NCBI GenBank assembly: GCA_051648485.1
Contig: JBOFFH010000028.1
Span: forward strand, 1-25,591
Direction: 5' to 3'
Source: JAGNZR01 sp051648485
GTDB taxonomy: Bacteria; Fusobacteriota; Fusobacteriia; Fusobacteriales; Fusobacteriaceae
Length of the DNA: 25,591 bases
Notes under the pieces: generated by a model
Database searches by the model: none
What the model was told of the DNA's origin: nothing
Seen by the model: only the letters and a program-made list of their open reading frames with translations
In this document: one piece after another, positions 1-7,477 of the stretch
How positions within the stretch are numbered: position 1 is the stretch's first letter
Layout: each line of letters starts with the position of its first letter
Program-made: the position numbers and the translations under genes

Positions 1-708
1 TCTTGTTTTAAGTGTGGACATTGCGTGGCTATATGTCCTGTAAAAGCTGTTGTTACAGATGAGTATGCTATGGAAGATGTTGTTGAATATGAAAAAGAAA
101 GTTTTGATATTAGTGCTGAAAATCTTTTAAATTTTATAAAATATAGAAGAACAATAAGACAGTATAAGGAAAAAGAGGTAGAAAATGAAAAACTTTTAAA
201 AATAATAGAGGCAGGAAGATTCACTCCAACAGCAACGAATAGTCAAGATGTAGGCTATGTAGTTGTAAAAAATGATATTTCTAAATTGAGAGAAATGACT
301 ATGGAAACTTTAAAAGTTATGGGTGAAAAAATTCTAGAAACTTCAGAAGATAAAAAAATGAGAATGTATGCAAAAATGTGGTTAGATATGCATGAAGTTT
401 GTAAAGAAAATCCTAAAAAAGGAGATAAACTTTTTTATAATGCAACTTCTCTTATAGTGGTGACAGCTAAAAATTCTACAAATGGAGACTTAGCTTCAGG
501 AAATATGGAACTAATGACGAATGCTTTAGGATTAGGAGCTGTTTATTGTGGATTTTTCATAGTAGCAGCTCAACAAAATAAAGAAATAGCACAGTTTTTA
601 GAAATTGGAGAAGACAGGAAAATCGTTTCATGTTTGGTGGTAGGTTATCCTGATGTAAAATATAAAAGAACTGCTCCGAGAAAATGTGCAGAAATTTCTT
701 GGAGATAA
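1..708 (+). CDS. Ferredoxin-domain nitroreductase family protein (5' partial)
   Basis: The reading frame is open from base 1, so the true start lies outside the window; the GTG at 25 falls inside the iron-sulfur motif and is not a credible start. The first codons give a complete CxxCxxCxxxCP motif (CFKCGHCVAICP), which binds a 4Fe-4S cluster. From about residue 45 a nitroreductase fold follows, with the typical opening YRRTIRQYKEKEV, then NSQD, and a C-terminal KRTAPRK that resembles the family's end. Family members are FMN-dependent NAD(P)H oxidoreductases, and the ferredoxin-fused kind is common in anaerobes. A second cluster motif may lie upstream. The substrate cannot be told from sequence. 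No terminator is visible before the helicase gene. Confidence 0.87.
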   Translation, partial: SCFKCGHCVAICPVKAVVTDEYAMEDVVEYEKESFDISAENLLNFIKYRRTIRQYKEKEVENEKLLKIIEAGRFTPTATNSQDVGYVVVKNDISKLREMTMETLKVMGEKILETSEDKKMRMYAKMWLDMHEVCKENPKKGDKLFYNATSLIVVTAKNSTNGDLASGNMELMTNALGLGAVYCGFFIVAAQQNKEIAQFLEIGEDRKIVSCLVVGYPDVKYKRTAPRKCAEISWR

Positions 709-737
709 ATATTTATATATGTTAAATGTGATAAGTA

Positions 738-746
738 TGATATAAT
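738..746 (+). promoter_or_regulatory. Extended -10 promoter of the DEAD-box helicase gene
   Basis: The sequence TGATATAAT is a perfect TGnTATAAT extended -10 element. The -35 position (about 718-723, TATGTT) is poor, as is usual for this promoter type. Transcription would start near 753, giving a leader of about 30 nt before the ATG at 784. Confidence 0.6.
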
Positions 747-783
747 TATAAAATATATAAAATAAATTATACATTGGAGAAGA

Positions 784-2115
784 ATGAATTTTAAAGAGTT
801 TAAATTAAAAGAACAAATATTAAAGCAAATAAAAGCAGTTGGTTATATTGATGCCACTCCGATACAAGAGAAGGCTATTCCTGCTATATTAGAAGGGAAA
901 GATATTCTAGGACTTGCTAAAACAGGAACAGGAAAAACAGCAGCCTTTGTTATACCTATGTTAGAAAAACTTCTTGAAACAAGATCAAAAGGAATACGTG
1001 CATTAATAATAGCTCCTACAAGAGAGCTTGCTGAACAAATAAATAGTACTGTAAAGCAACTTGGTGAAAATACGGGATTGAAAAGTGTAGCTGTTTATGG
1101 AGGAGTTTCTTCTAAAACTCAAATAAATGCTATTCATAAAGGTGCTGATATTGTTGTAGGTTGTCCAGGAAGAATATTAGATTTGATCAATCAAAAACAA
1201 CTTTCTCTTTCTAAATTAGAAATTTTAGTTTTAGATGAAGCTGATCATATGTTGGATATGGGATTTTTAAAAGATATAGAAAAAATAATAAAAGAAACAC
1301 CTAAAAATAAGCAAACACTATTTTTCTCAGCTACTATGCCTTCAGAAATAAGAGAGTTCGCATCAAAAGTGTTAAGAAGTCCAATAGTTGTAGAGATAGA
1401 ATACAAAGATCCAGTTAAACTTATAGAGCATAGTTTATATCATATAGAAACTATGAATAAAAAAAATAAAGTATTTGACCTTTTAGAAAATAAAGAGTTA
1501 GAATCTATTATTATTTTTATGAACAGTAAGCATAAAGCTAAAAATTTAAGTAAAGCACTTTCTGATAAGGGACATGCAGCTGTTAATTTCCAAGGGAATC
1601 TTTCTCAAGGGCAAAGAGACAAAGCACTAGAAGGATTTAGAACTGCTCAATACAAAATTTTAGTTGCAACTGATATAGCAGCTAGAGGTCTTGATATTCC
1701 ACAAGTAACTCATGTTATAAACTATGATCTTCCAAGAACTGCTGAAGCATTTACACATAGAAGTGGAAGAACAGGAAGAGCCAATAAAAGCGGTAAAGTA
1801 ATCTCTTTTGCAGATTATGAGGATAAAAAAATACTTAGAGATATACTTAAAGTTAATAAAATAAAGTTTGAGAATGTTTTTGGTGAAGAAATAATACCAT
1901 CAAATACAGATAAGAAAACAGAAAAAAAACCTGAAAGAAGACCTGAAAGAAGACCTGAAAAGAAAAAAAATGAAATAAAACAAGATACAAAAGATGTGAG
2001 AAGAGATCCAAAAAAAGAGGGGAACAAAGAAAAAGATACTAAAAAATCTAATTCTCCTAAAAAATGGATAAAAAATAAAACAAATGACTCGAAAAAAAAA
2101 TCAGAACAAAAATAA
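784..2115 (+). CDS. DEAD-box ATP-dependent RNA helicase
   Basis: This is a 443-residue RNA helicase that would unwind or remodel RNA duplexes using ATP, probably in ribosome assembly, mRNA decay or cold adaptation. All core motifs are present: a Q motif (F6 to Q28), AKTGTGKT (45-52), APTRELAEQ (78-85 region), PGRILD, DEAD (151-154), SAT (182-184), ATDIAARGLDIP and HRSGRTGR. After about residue 365 comes a low-complexity, strongly basic Lys/Arg/Glu tail with repeated RRPE units, a kind of tail thought to hold RNA. There is no DbpA-type RNA-binding domain, so it is nearest the general CshA/RhlE type. The start is the ATG with GGAGAAG just upstream. It has its own promoter and terminator, so it looks monocistronic. 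Confidence 0.95.
   Translation: MNFKEFKLKEQILKQIKAVGYIDATPIQEKAIPAILEGKDILGLAKTGTGKTAAFVIPMLEKLLETRSKGIRALIIAPTRELAEQINSTVKQLGENTGLKSVAVYGGVSSKTQINAIHKGADIVVGCPGRILDLINQKQLSLSKLEILVLDEADHMLDMGFLKDIEKIIKETPKNKQTLFFSATMPSEIREFASKVLRSPIVVEIEYKDPVKLIEHSLYHIETMNKKNKVFDLLENKELESIIIFMNSKHKAKNLSKALSDKGHAAVNFQGNLSQGQRDKALEGFRTAQYKILVATDIAARGLDIPQVTHVINYDLPRTAEAFTHRSGRTGRANKSGKVISFADYEDKKILRDILKVNKIKFENVFGEEIIPSNTDKKTEKKPERRPERRPEKKKNEIKQDTKDVRRDPKKEGNKEKDTKKSNSPKKWIKNKTNDSKKKSEQK
1930..1960 (+). repeat. 12-bp tandem repeat coding the RRPE tail
   Basis: The unit CCTGAAAGAAGA occurs twice in a row (1930-1941, 1942-1953), followed by a partial third copy. Because the unit is a multiple of three, gain or loss of a copy changes tail length by four residues without a frameshift. 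Confidence 0.8.
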
Positions 2116-2128
2116 TAAAGTATAAAAT

Positions 2129-2170
2129 AAAAAACAGAGAAAATCTATAATGGAGAAACTCTGTTTTTTT
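2129..2170 (+). terminator. Intrinsic terminator after the helicase gene
   Basis: CAGAG (2135-2139) pairs with CTCTG (2159-2163). The flanking A run (2129-2134) can also pair with the U run that follows (2164-2170). The loop is fairly long at 19 nt, but seven Ts follow the stem and the site lies 14 bases after the helicase stop codon. Confidence 0.7.
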
Positions 2171-2179
2171 ACATTGTCT

Positions 2180-2208
2180 TTGATAAAAAAAACAAAATAT
2201 AGTATAAT
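2180..2208 (+). promoter_or_regulatory. Sigma-70 type promoter for the HypE-like/rsmB/trmR operon
   Basis: A -35 box TTGATA (2180-2185) and a perfect -10 TATAAT (2203-2208) are separated by 17 nt. The predicted start is near 2215, about 35 nt before the ATG at 2250. Confidence 0.75.
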
Positions 2209-2249
2209 TATGTAGTTAATAAAATTATTTTAGGGGTGTAGCACTATTT

Positions 2250-3233
2250 ATGAAAGTAGGAAAATTAAAAATAGGAGATTTAAAAGAACTTGTACTGAAT
2301 AATATAAAAAATAACAGAGTTGAAGTTTTAAGTAATCCAGAAATTGGTGGAGATTGTGCTGTAGTAGATGTAGGAAGTAAACTTTTATATCTTTCTAGTG
2401 ATCCTATTACAGGAGCTACAGAAGGAATAGGGAAGCTAGCTATCAATATAAATGTCAATGACATTGCCACTTCAGGAAATGAAGCTTTGGGAGTTATGTT
2501 AACTATTTTAGCTCCAGAGGGAACCCCTAAAGAAAATTTAAAAAGAATAATAAAAGAAGCTCAGCTACAGTGTGATAAGCTTAATATTAGTATACTTGGT
2601 GGTCATACAGAGATAACAGATGCTGTGAATAGAATAGTTATTTCCACAACTGCAATTGGACTTGGAGAAAAAAAACAATTTATTGAAAAAAAACCCCCTG
2701 TTTCAGGAGATAAACTTTTAATTACTAAAGGAGTTGGAATAGAAGGAACAGGAATAATTGCAGAAGAGAAATCTTTTGAATTAGAATTGAAATTTGGAAA
2801 GTTTTTAGTGGATGAGGCTAAAAATTTTTTAGATTTAACTAGTGTGGTAGAGGAAGGAAAAATAGGAAGGAATTATTCTAAAGCGATGCATGATGTAACA
2901 GAGGGAGGGCTTCTAGGAGGTATATGGGAGTTTTGTGAACTTTTTAATTTGGGAGCAAAGATAGATGCTGATTGCTTTGAAATTTCAGAAGTTACAAAAA
3001 AAATCTGTGATTTTTATAAAATAGATCCCTTAAAACTGATCTCTAGTGGAACTATGCTTATGATTGTAGCTGAAGAGAATATAGATAATCTTCAAAGTGA
3101 TTTGAAAAAAAATAATATAATTAGCTTTGTTATTGGAGAGTTGACTCAAAATTTAAATAAAGTTTTAATAGAAAACGGTATAGAAAAAGAGATATCAGAA
3201 CCAGAAAGTGATGAACTTTATAAAGTAATATAG
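2250..3233 (+). CDS. AIR synthase (PurM/HypE/SelD-superfamily) related protein, function unknown
   Basis: This 327-residue protein has the two-domain PurM-like ATP-binding fold. Visible marks are GGDCAVVD (33-40), SSDPIT (49-54), the NVND segment (68-71) that resembles the TVND of HypE, and GGHTEIT, equivalent to the GGDT of HypE. The superfamily (PurM, PurL, SelD, ThiL, HypE) uses ATP to activate a carbonyl or carbamoyl group or a similar substrate. True HypE ends in a conserved PRIC cysteine that carries the thiocyanate group; this protein ends EPESDELYKVI with no cysteine. No hyp, selenium or purine genes flank it. It therefore fits the uncharacterised 'AIR synthase family' branch. The start is the ATG at 2250; AGGGG lies 13 nt upstream, a long spacing. 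Confidence 0.8.
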   Translation: MKVGKLKIGDLKELVLNNIKNNRVEVLSNPEIGGDCAVVDVGSKLLYLSSDPITGATEGIGKLAININVNDIATSGNEALGVMLTILAPEGTPKENLKRIIKEAQLQCDKLNISILGGHTEITDAVNRIVISTTAIGLGEKKQFIEKKPPVSGDKLLITKGVGIEGTGIIAEEKSFELELKFGKFLVDEAKNFLDLTSVVEEGKIGRNYSKAMHDVTEGGLLGGIWEFCELFNLGAKIDADCFEISEVTKKICDFYKIDPLKLISSGTMLMIVAEENIDNLQSDLKKNNIISFVIGELTQNLNKVLIENGIEKEISEPESDELYKVI

Positions 3234-3243
3234 GAGAGATGTT

Positions 3244-4542
3244 ATGAGCATAAAATTAAAAGCTATTGAACTATTGAGAGAATATAGAAAAGGAAAGTAT
3301 TCTAACATACTTTTAGGAGAATTTTTTAAGAAAAATACATTTTCTCAAGGGGAGAAAAGATTTTTAACAGAGGTTTTTTATGGTGTTATTAGAAATGAGA
3401 TTTTTTTAGATTATATGATAGATAAAAGAGTTAAATCTATAAAAAAAGACTGGATGAAAGAGCTTTTAAGAATTTCCATTTATCAACTTACTTTTATGAA
3501 AAGTGATGAAAGTGGTGTGGTTTGGGAAGGTACCGAATTGGCAAAGAAAAAATTTGGTGTTCCTGTAGGAAAATTTATGAATGGAGTTCTTCGTGGATAT
3601 ATCAGAGAAAAAGAAGAAGACATTTCATTTTTAAAATCCGAAGGAAAAATAGATATTCTTTATTCTTGTCCTATTTGGTTTTTTAAAGTTGTAGAAAAGA
3701 AATATGGAGCAGATGCTGAAAAGTTCTTACAGTCTATAAAGTCTGTTCCTTATATCAGTTTCAGAGTAAATAAACTAAAATACTCAGAACAGGAATTTGA
3801 AGAGCTTTTAGAAAAAGAAAAAATTGCGATTATAAAAAAAGTAGAAACAGTATATTATGTAGATTCTGGAAGTTTACTAAATTCCCCTGAATTTAAAGAA
3901 GGAAAAATAACTGTTCAAGATGCATCTTCTTATTTGGCAGCTAAAAACTTAAATGCTTTACCAAATGAAGAGGTTGTGGATACTTGCAGTGCTCCAGGAG
4001 GTAAAAGTGCTGTTTTAGCTGAGAGTATGGAAAATAAAGGTGAAATTTTAGCTTTTGATATTCATGCTCATAAATTAAAACTTATAGATGAAAATTGTAA
4101 AAAACTGGGAGTAGAGATTGTCAAACCAGTAAAGATGGATGCTAGAAAATTAGTTTTTCAAGGAAAGAAATTTGATAAAATTTTAGTTGATGCTCCTTGC
4201 TCTGGATATGGTGTTTTAAGAAAAAAACCAGAAGCACTTTATAATAAAAATCAAGAAAGTATAGATGAACTGGCTAAACTTCAATATGAAATATTGGAAT
4301 CTGCAAGTGAAGTTTTAAAAGTTAATGGAGATTTAATTTATAGTACTTGTACCATTACAGATGAAGAAAATATCAATAATGTGGCCAAGTTTTTAAAAGA
4401 GCATACTAATTTTATAAGTGTGAAGCTTGAAATACCTGAAAATGTTAAAGGGAATTTTGATGAATTCGGAGGTTTTCAAATAGATTATAATGAAGAGGTT
4501 TTAGACAGTTTTTATATAATAAAACTTCATAAAAAAAATTAA
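3244..4542 (+). CDS. rsmB: 16S rRNA (cytosine-967-C5)-methyltransferase RsmB
   Basis: RsmB uses S-adenosylmethionine to make m5C967 on 16S rRNA of the small ribosomal subunit. At 432 residues it has the usual length. The N-terminal third is a NusB-like RNA-binding domain (starting LKAIELLREYRKGKYSN). The C-terminal part is an RsmB/Nop2 methyltransferase domain with the SAM motif DTCSAPGGKS, the motif IV cysteine C319 in VDAPCSGYGVLR, and the nucleophile C369 in STCTITDEEN. The ATG is preceded by TAGGAGAG, which overlaps the stop of the HypE-like gene, so the two are cotranscribed and perhaps translationally coupled. Confidence 0.95.
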   Translation: MSIKLKAIELLREYRKGKYSNILLGEFFKKNTFSQGEKRFLTEVFYGVIRNEIFLDYMIDKRVKSIKKDWMKELLRISIYQLTFMKSDESGVVWEGTELAKKKFGVPVGKFMNGVLRGYIREKEEDISFLKSEGKIDILYSCPIWFFKVVEKKYGADAEKFLQSIKSVPYISFRVNKLKYSEQEFEELLEKEKIAIIKKVETVYYVDSGSLLNSPEFKEGKITVQDASSYLAAKNLNALPNEEVVDTCSAPGGKSAVLAESMENKGEILAFDIHAHKLKLIDENCKKLGVEIVKPVKMDARKLVFQGKKFDKILVDAPCSGYGVLRKKPEALYNKNQESIDELAKLQYEILESASEVLKVNGDLIYSTCTITDEENINNVAKFLKEHTNFISVKLEIPENVKGNFDEFGGFQIDYNEEVLDSFYIIKLHKKN

Positions 4543-4560
4543 AATCATTGGAGGAAAATT

Positions 4561-5196
4561 TTGTTAGAGGAATTAAAATCAGCAAATGAATATATTATAA
4601 ATAAAATAAAAGAAAATAACTCTTTAATAATTGAGATGGAAGAGTATGCAAAAGAGCATAATGTGCCTATAGTAACTAAAGAAGTTGCTAAATATTTAGA
4701 GTTTTTAGTCAAAACTTCAAAATTTAAATCTATTTTGGAGGTTGGAACTGCTATTGGTTATTCTGGAATAGTTATGTTGAATGCAATGGAAAATGGAAAA
4801 TTAGTGACTGTTGAAATAGATGAACTGAGATTTAAAGAAGCTGAAAACAACTTTAAAAAGTCTAGTCATACTAATGTAGTTCAACTTTTAGGAGATGCCG
4901 GAGAAGTTGTTCCAACGTTAACAGAGAAGTTTGATTTTATTTTTATAGATGCTTCTAAAGGTCAATATCAAAAATTCTTTGAAGACTCTTATAAGCTTCT
5001 AAACGAAGGTGGAATAGTATTTATAGACAATATAATGTTCCGTGGCTACTTATACCAAGAATATCCTAAGAGATTTAAAACTATCGTAAAAAAATTAAAT
5101 AGTTTTATAGACTACCTTTATGAGCATCATGATTTTGTTCTTTTACCTTTTGGCGATGGAATAGGTCTGGTTAATAAATTGGCTAAAAAAAATTAA
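4561..5196 (+). CDS. trmR: TrmR/YrrM-like SAM-dependent O-methyltransferase
   Basis: This is a 211-residue class I methyltransferase of the metal-dependent catechol O-methyltransferase type. The SAM motif is LEVGTAIGYSG (59-69). Metal ligands are D130, D156 and N157, with the same spacing as the D133/D159/N160 set of Bacillus subtilis TrmR (YrrM), which methylates 5-hydroxyuridine at the tRNA wobble position. That function is inferred from similarity; other members of this fold act on small catechols. The start is TTG with TTGGAGG six nt upstream; no in-frame ATG occurs nearby. It follows rsmB by 18 nt, and the promoter of a tRNA cluster lies just downstream. Confidence 0.8.
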   Translation: MLEELKSANEYIINKIKENNSLIIEMEEYAKEHNVPIVTKEVAKYLEFLVKTSKFKSILEVGTAIGYSGIVMLNAMENGKLVTVEIDELRFKEAENNFKKSSHTNVVQLLGDAGEVVPTLTEKFDFIFIDASKGQYQKFFEDSYKLLNEGGIVFIDNIMFRGYLYQEYPKRFKTIVKKLNSFIDYLYEHHDFVLLPFGDGIGLVNKLAKKN

Positions 5197-5213
5197 AAAA
5201 AAACAAAAAAATG

Positions 5214-5242
5214 TTTACAAAAGACAAAAAATATGATATCAT
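5214..5242 (+). promoter_or_regulatory. Promoter of the tRNA cluster
   Basis: TTTACA (5214-5219) and TATCAT (5237-5242) are separated by 17 nt. Transcription would start near 5249, only a few bases before the first tRNA, which suits a stable-RNA promoter. Confidence 0.7.
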
Positions 5243-5253
5243 AATTCTTGTCT

Positions 5254-5329
<76 letters not shown>

Positions 5330-5336
5330 AAACTTT

Positions 5337-5411
5337 GCCCCGTTCGTTCAGTGGTAAGGACAACAGATTTTCACTCTGTAAACAGGGGTTCAATTCCCCT
5401 ACGGGGTACCA
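5337..5411 (+). tRNA. tRNA-Glu(TTC)
   Basis: The 75-nt gene has acceptor GCCCCGT paired with ACGGGGT (one G-U pair at the end), anticodon stem ACAGA/TCTGT with loop TTTTCAC (anticodon TTC), T-arm AGGGG-TTCAATT-CCCCT, and an encoded CCA. It lies 7 nt after tRNA-Gly. Confidence 0.96.
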
Positions 5412-5414
5412 CTT

Positions 5415-5490
5415 GGGGATATAGCTCAGTTGGGAGAGCAACGCACTTGCACTGCGTAGGTCAGCGGTTCGACTCCGCTTATCTCCACCA
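5415..5490 (+). tRNA. tRNA-Ala(TGC)
   Basis: The 76-nt gene has acceptor GGGGATA paired with TATCTCC (including the G3-U70 pair that marks alanine tRNA), anticodon stem ACGCA/TGCGT with loop CTTGCAC (anticodon TGC), T-arm AGCGG-TTCGACT-CCGCT, and an encoded CCA. Only 3 nt separate it from tRNA-Glu. Confidence 0.97.
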
Positions 5491-5496
5491 TTATTT

Positions 5497-5573
5497 GCCT
5501 AGATAGCTCAGTTGGCTAGAGCATTCGGTTCATACCCGGACGGTCGTAGGTTCGAATCCTATTCTAGGCACCA
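5497..5573 (+). tRNA. tRNA-Met(CAT), elongator type
   Basis: The 77-nt gene has acceptor GCCTAGA paired with TCTAGGC, anticodon stem TTCGG/CCGGA with loop TTCATAC (anticodon CAT), and an encoded CCA. It has a normal first acceptor pair and lacks the three G-C pairs of initiator anticodon stems, so it is not tRNA-fMet. The GGTTCATACCC arm looks like elongator Met. A lysidine-modified tRNA-Ile2 is a less likely alternative. Confidence 0.93.
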
Positions 5574-5584
5574 TTTAAAAATAC

Positions 5585-5610
5585 AGCACTCTTAGGAGTG
5601 CTTTTTTTTT
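5585..5610 (+). terminator. Strong intrinsic terminator after the tRNA cluster
   Basis: GCACTC (5586-5591) and GAGTGC (5596-5601) form a perfect 6-bp stem with a TTAG loop, followed by nine Ts. Confidence 0.93.
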
Positions 5611-5640
5611 CTTTTTTGTATTATATTCTTTAGTGATATG

Positions 5641-5649
5641 TGTTATAAT
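5641..5649 (+). promoter_or_regulatory. Extended -10 promoter of the ymdB operon
   Basis: TGTTATAAT is a perfect TGnTATAAT element, with TTATAT at the -35 position. The predicted start is near 5656, giving an 80-nt leader before ymdB. It lies directly after the tRNA terminator, as expected for a new transcription unit. Confidence 0.65.
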
Positions 5650-5736
5650 AGGAAGGATAAAAAAATGAATCCTAAACTAAGAATTGCGAAGTGAATTATA
5701 AATATATTATATTTTAAGTGTCAAGAGAGGAATAAA

Positions 5737-6528
5737 ATGAAAATTTTAATAATTGGAGATGTAGTAGGTTCACCAGGTAGAGATATAATGAGTGAGTATA
5801 TTTCAAAGAAAAAAAGAGATTATGACTTTATTATTGTAAATGGAGAAAATAGTGCTGCTGGATTTGGAATTACTTCTAAAATAGCAGATGAATTTTTCGC
5901 ATTAGGAGTAGATGTAATAACTAGTGGAAATCACATATGGGATAAAAAAGAAATTTACACATATTTAGATGGAAATGATAGATTGCTTCGTCCTTACAAC
6001 TATCCAGTAGGAGTTCCTGGTTCTGGTTATACAATTCAAAACACTTCAAAAAAACAGAAGATAGCAGTAGTTTCTCTTCAAGGAAGGGTTTTTATGAATC
6101 CTATAGATTGTCCTTTTACTAAAGGAAAAGAACTCGTAGAAGAGCTTAGAAAAGAAACTAAATTTATAATAGTAGATATGCATGCAGAAGCAACTTCTGA
6201 AAAAATAGCCCTAGGAAAATATTTGGATGGTAAAATATCAGTTCTTTACGGAACTCATACTCATGTGCAAACTGCGGATGAAAAAATCCTACCAGAAGGA
6301 ACTGGTTATATTACAGATGTTGGAATGACAGGTTCAGATGCAGGAGTTATTGGAACGAAAACATCAAGTATAATTCCTAAATTTTTGACTAGCTTACCTC
6401 AAAAATTTGAAATAGAAACAGAAAATTTAAGAATAAACGGAATATCTGTGGAGTTAGATGACGAAACGGGTGAGTGCACAAGCATAAATCGTATAAATAT
6501 TGGAGAAAATGAAATTAAATATATGTAA
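5737..6528 (+). CDS. ymdB: YmdB family metallophosphoesterase
   Basis: This 263-residue protein matches the length of B. subtilis YmdB, a di-metal phosphodiesterase active on 2',3'-cyclic nucleotides that affects biofilm formation and motility there. The metal-binding set is complete: D8 (IIGDVVGSPGRD), E37 and N38 (NGENSAAGFGIT), N65 (SGNHIWDK), H149 (DMHAEATSEK), H174 and H176 (GTHTHVQT). The ending DVGMTGSDAGVIG region is also typical. The ATG has AGAGAGGA upstream. The gene is first in the operon leading to MATE and sits 10 nt before prmA. Its role in this organism is not known. Confidence 0.95.
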   Translation: MKILIIGDVVGSPGRDIMSEYISKKKRDYDFIIVNGENSAAGFGITSKIADEFFALGVDVITSGNHIWDKKEIYTYLDGNDRLLRPYNYPVGVPGSGYTIQNTSKKQKIAVVSLQGRVFMNPIDCPFTKGKELVEELRKETKFIIVDMHAEATSEKIALGKYLDGKISVLYGTHTHVQTADEKILPEGTGYITDVGMTGSDAGVIGTKTSSIIPKFLTSLPQKFEIETENLRINGISVELDDETGECTSINRINIGENEIKYM

Positions 6529-6538
6529 GGAGATGCAG

Positions 6539-7477
6539 ATGAAAGTTAATGAGATCAGAGTTGTTTTTGAAAGTGAGGATATAGAAAAAACTAAAAAAGA
6601 AATTTCGGATATATTCTATTCTTTTGGAGCAACAGGATTAAAAATAGATGAGCCACTCCAAAATTTAAATCCTTTGGACTATTACAAAAATGCAGAAGAG
6701 TTTTATCAAGTAGATAATGCTGTTTCAGCTTATTTTCCAGAAAATTTTTATTCTGCTAAAAGAAATACAGCTATAAAAGATAAATTAAATGAGATTTTTA
6801 AAAATAAAGAAGATGTGATTTATGAAATGAATATTTATTCTTATGACGAAGAGGATTATCAAAACTCTTGGAAAAATTATCTTTATCCTGAAAAAGTAAG
6901 TGAAAGATTTGTAGTTAAACCAACTTGGCGTGAGTACACTCCCGATGAAAATGAGCTAGTAATAGAATTAGATCCGGGAAGAGCTTTTGGAACAGGTTCA
7001 CATAGTACAACATCTCTTTGTATAAAACTTATGGAAGAAAACATATTATTTTCAGAAGAAAAGATGACACTACTAGATGTAGGAACAGGTTCAGGTATTC
7101 TTATGATAGTAGGATCAAAGTTAGGTGTTTCAGAAGTTGTAGGAGTGGATATAGATGAATTGGCAGTTGAATCAGCTATTGAAAATCTAGAAATAAATAA
7201 AATATCAAAAGAAAGTTATAGAGTTTATAAAGGAGACCTTATTTCAAATTTAGGAAACGAAAAATTTGATTATGTAGTGGCGAATATTTTAGCTGACGTA
7301 ATTTTGATATTGCTAAAAGATATCTCTAAAGTTGTAAAAAAAGGTGGAAAAATAATTTTATCTGGAATTATAGATGAAAAATTAGATATTTTGGTAAAAG
7401 AAATAAAAGACCTTGGCTATGAAATTATAGAGATAAAAGCAGATAAAGAATGGCGTGGAATATTAATACAAGGATAG
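6539..7477 (+). CDS. prmA: Ribosomal protein L11 methyltransferase PrmA
   Basis: PrmA methylates amino groups of ribosomal protein L11 in the cytoplasm. The protein has an N-terminal L11-recognition domain and a C-terminal SAM methyltransferase domain. Characteristic segments are ELDPGRAFGTGSHSTT, the SAM motif LDVGTGSGIL (from residue 179) and VVANILADVI. The frame is open back to an ATG at 6500 inside ymdB, but AAGGAG (6527-6532) lies six bases before the ATG at 6539, giving 312 residues, the family's normal size. The ribosome binding site overlaps the ymdB stop codon, which suggests coupling. Confidence 0.95.
   Translation: MKVNEIRVVFESEDIEKTKKEISDIFYSFGATGLKIDEPLQNLNPLDYYKNAEEFYQVDNAVSAYFPENFYSAKRNTAIKDKLNEIFKNKEDVIYEMNIYSYDEEDYQNSWKNYLYPEKVSERFVVKPTWREYTPDENELVIELDPGRAFGTGSHSTTSLCIKLMEENILFSEEKMTLLDVGTGSGILMIVGSKLGVSEVVGVDIDELAVESAIENLEINKISKESYRVYKGDLISNLGNEKFDYVVANILADVILILLKDISKVVKKGGKIILSGIIDEKLDILVKEIKDLGYEIIEIKADKEWRGILIQG

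Noticed and set aside
1815..2027. Ser/Phe-rich - strand frame resembling a membrane peptide
   Set aside because: It is simply the complement of the Lys/Glu-rich helicase tail (GAA/AAA read as TTC/TTT).
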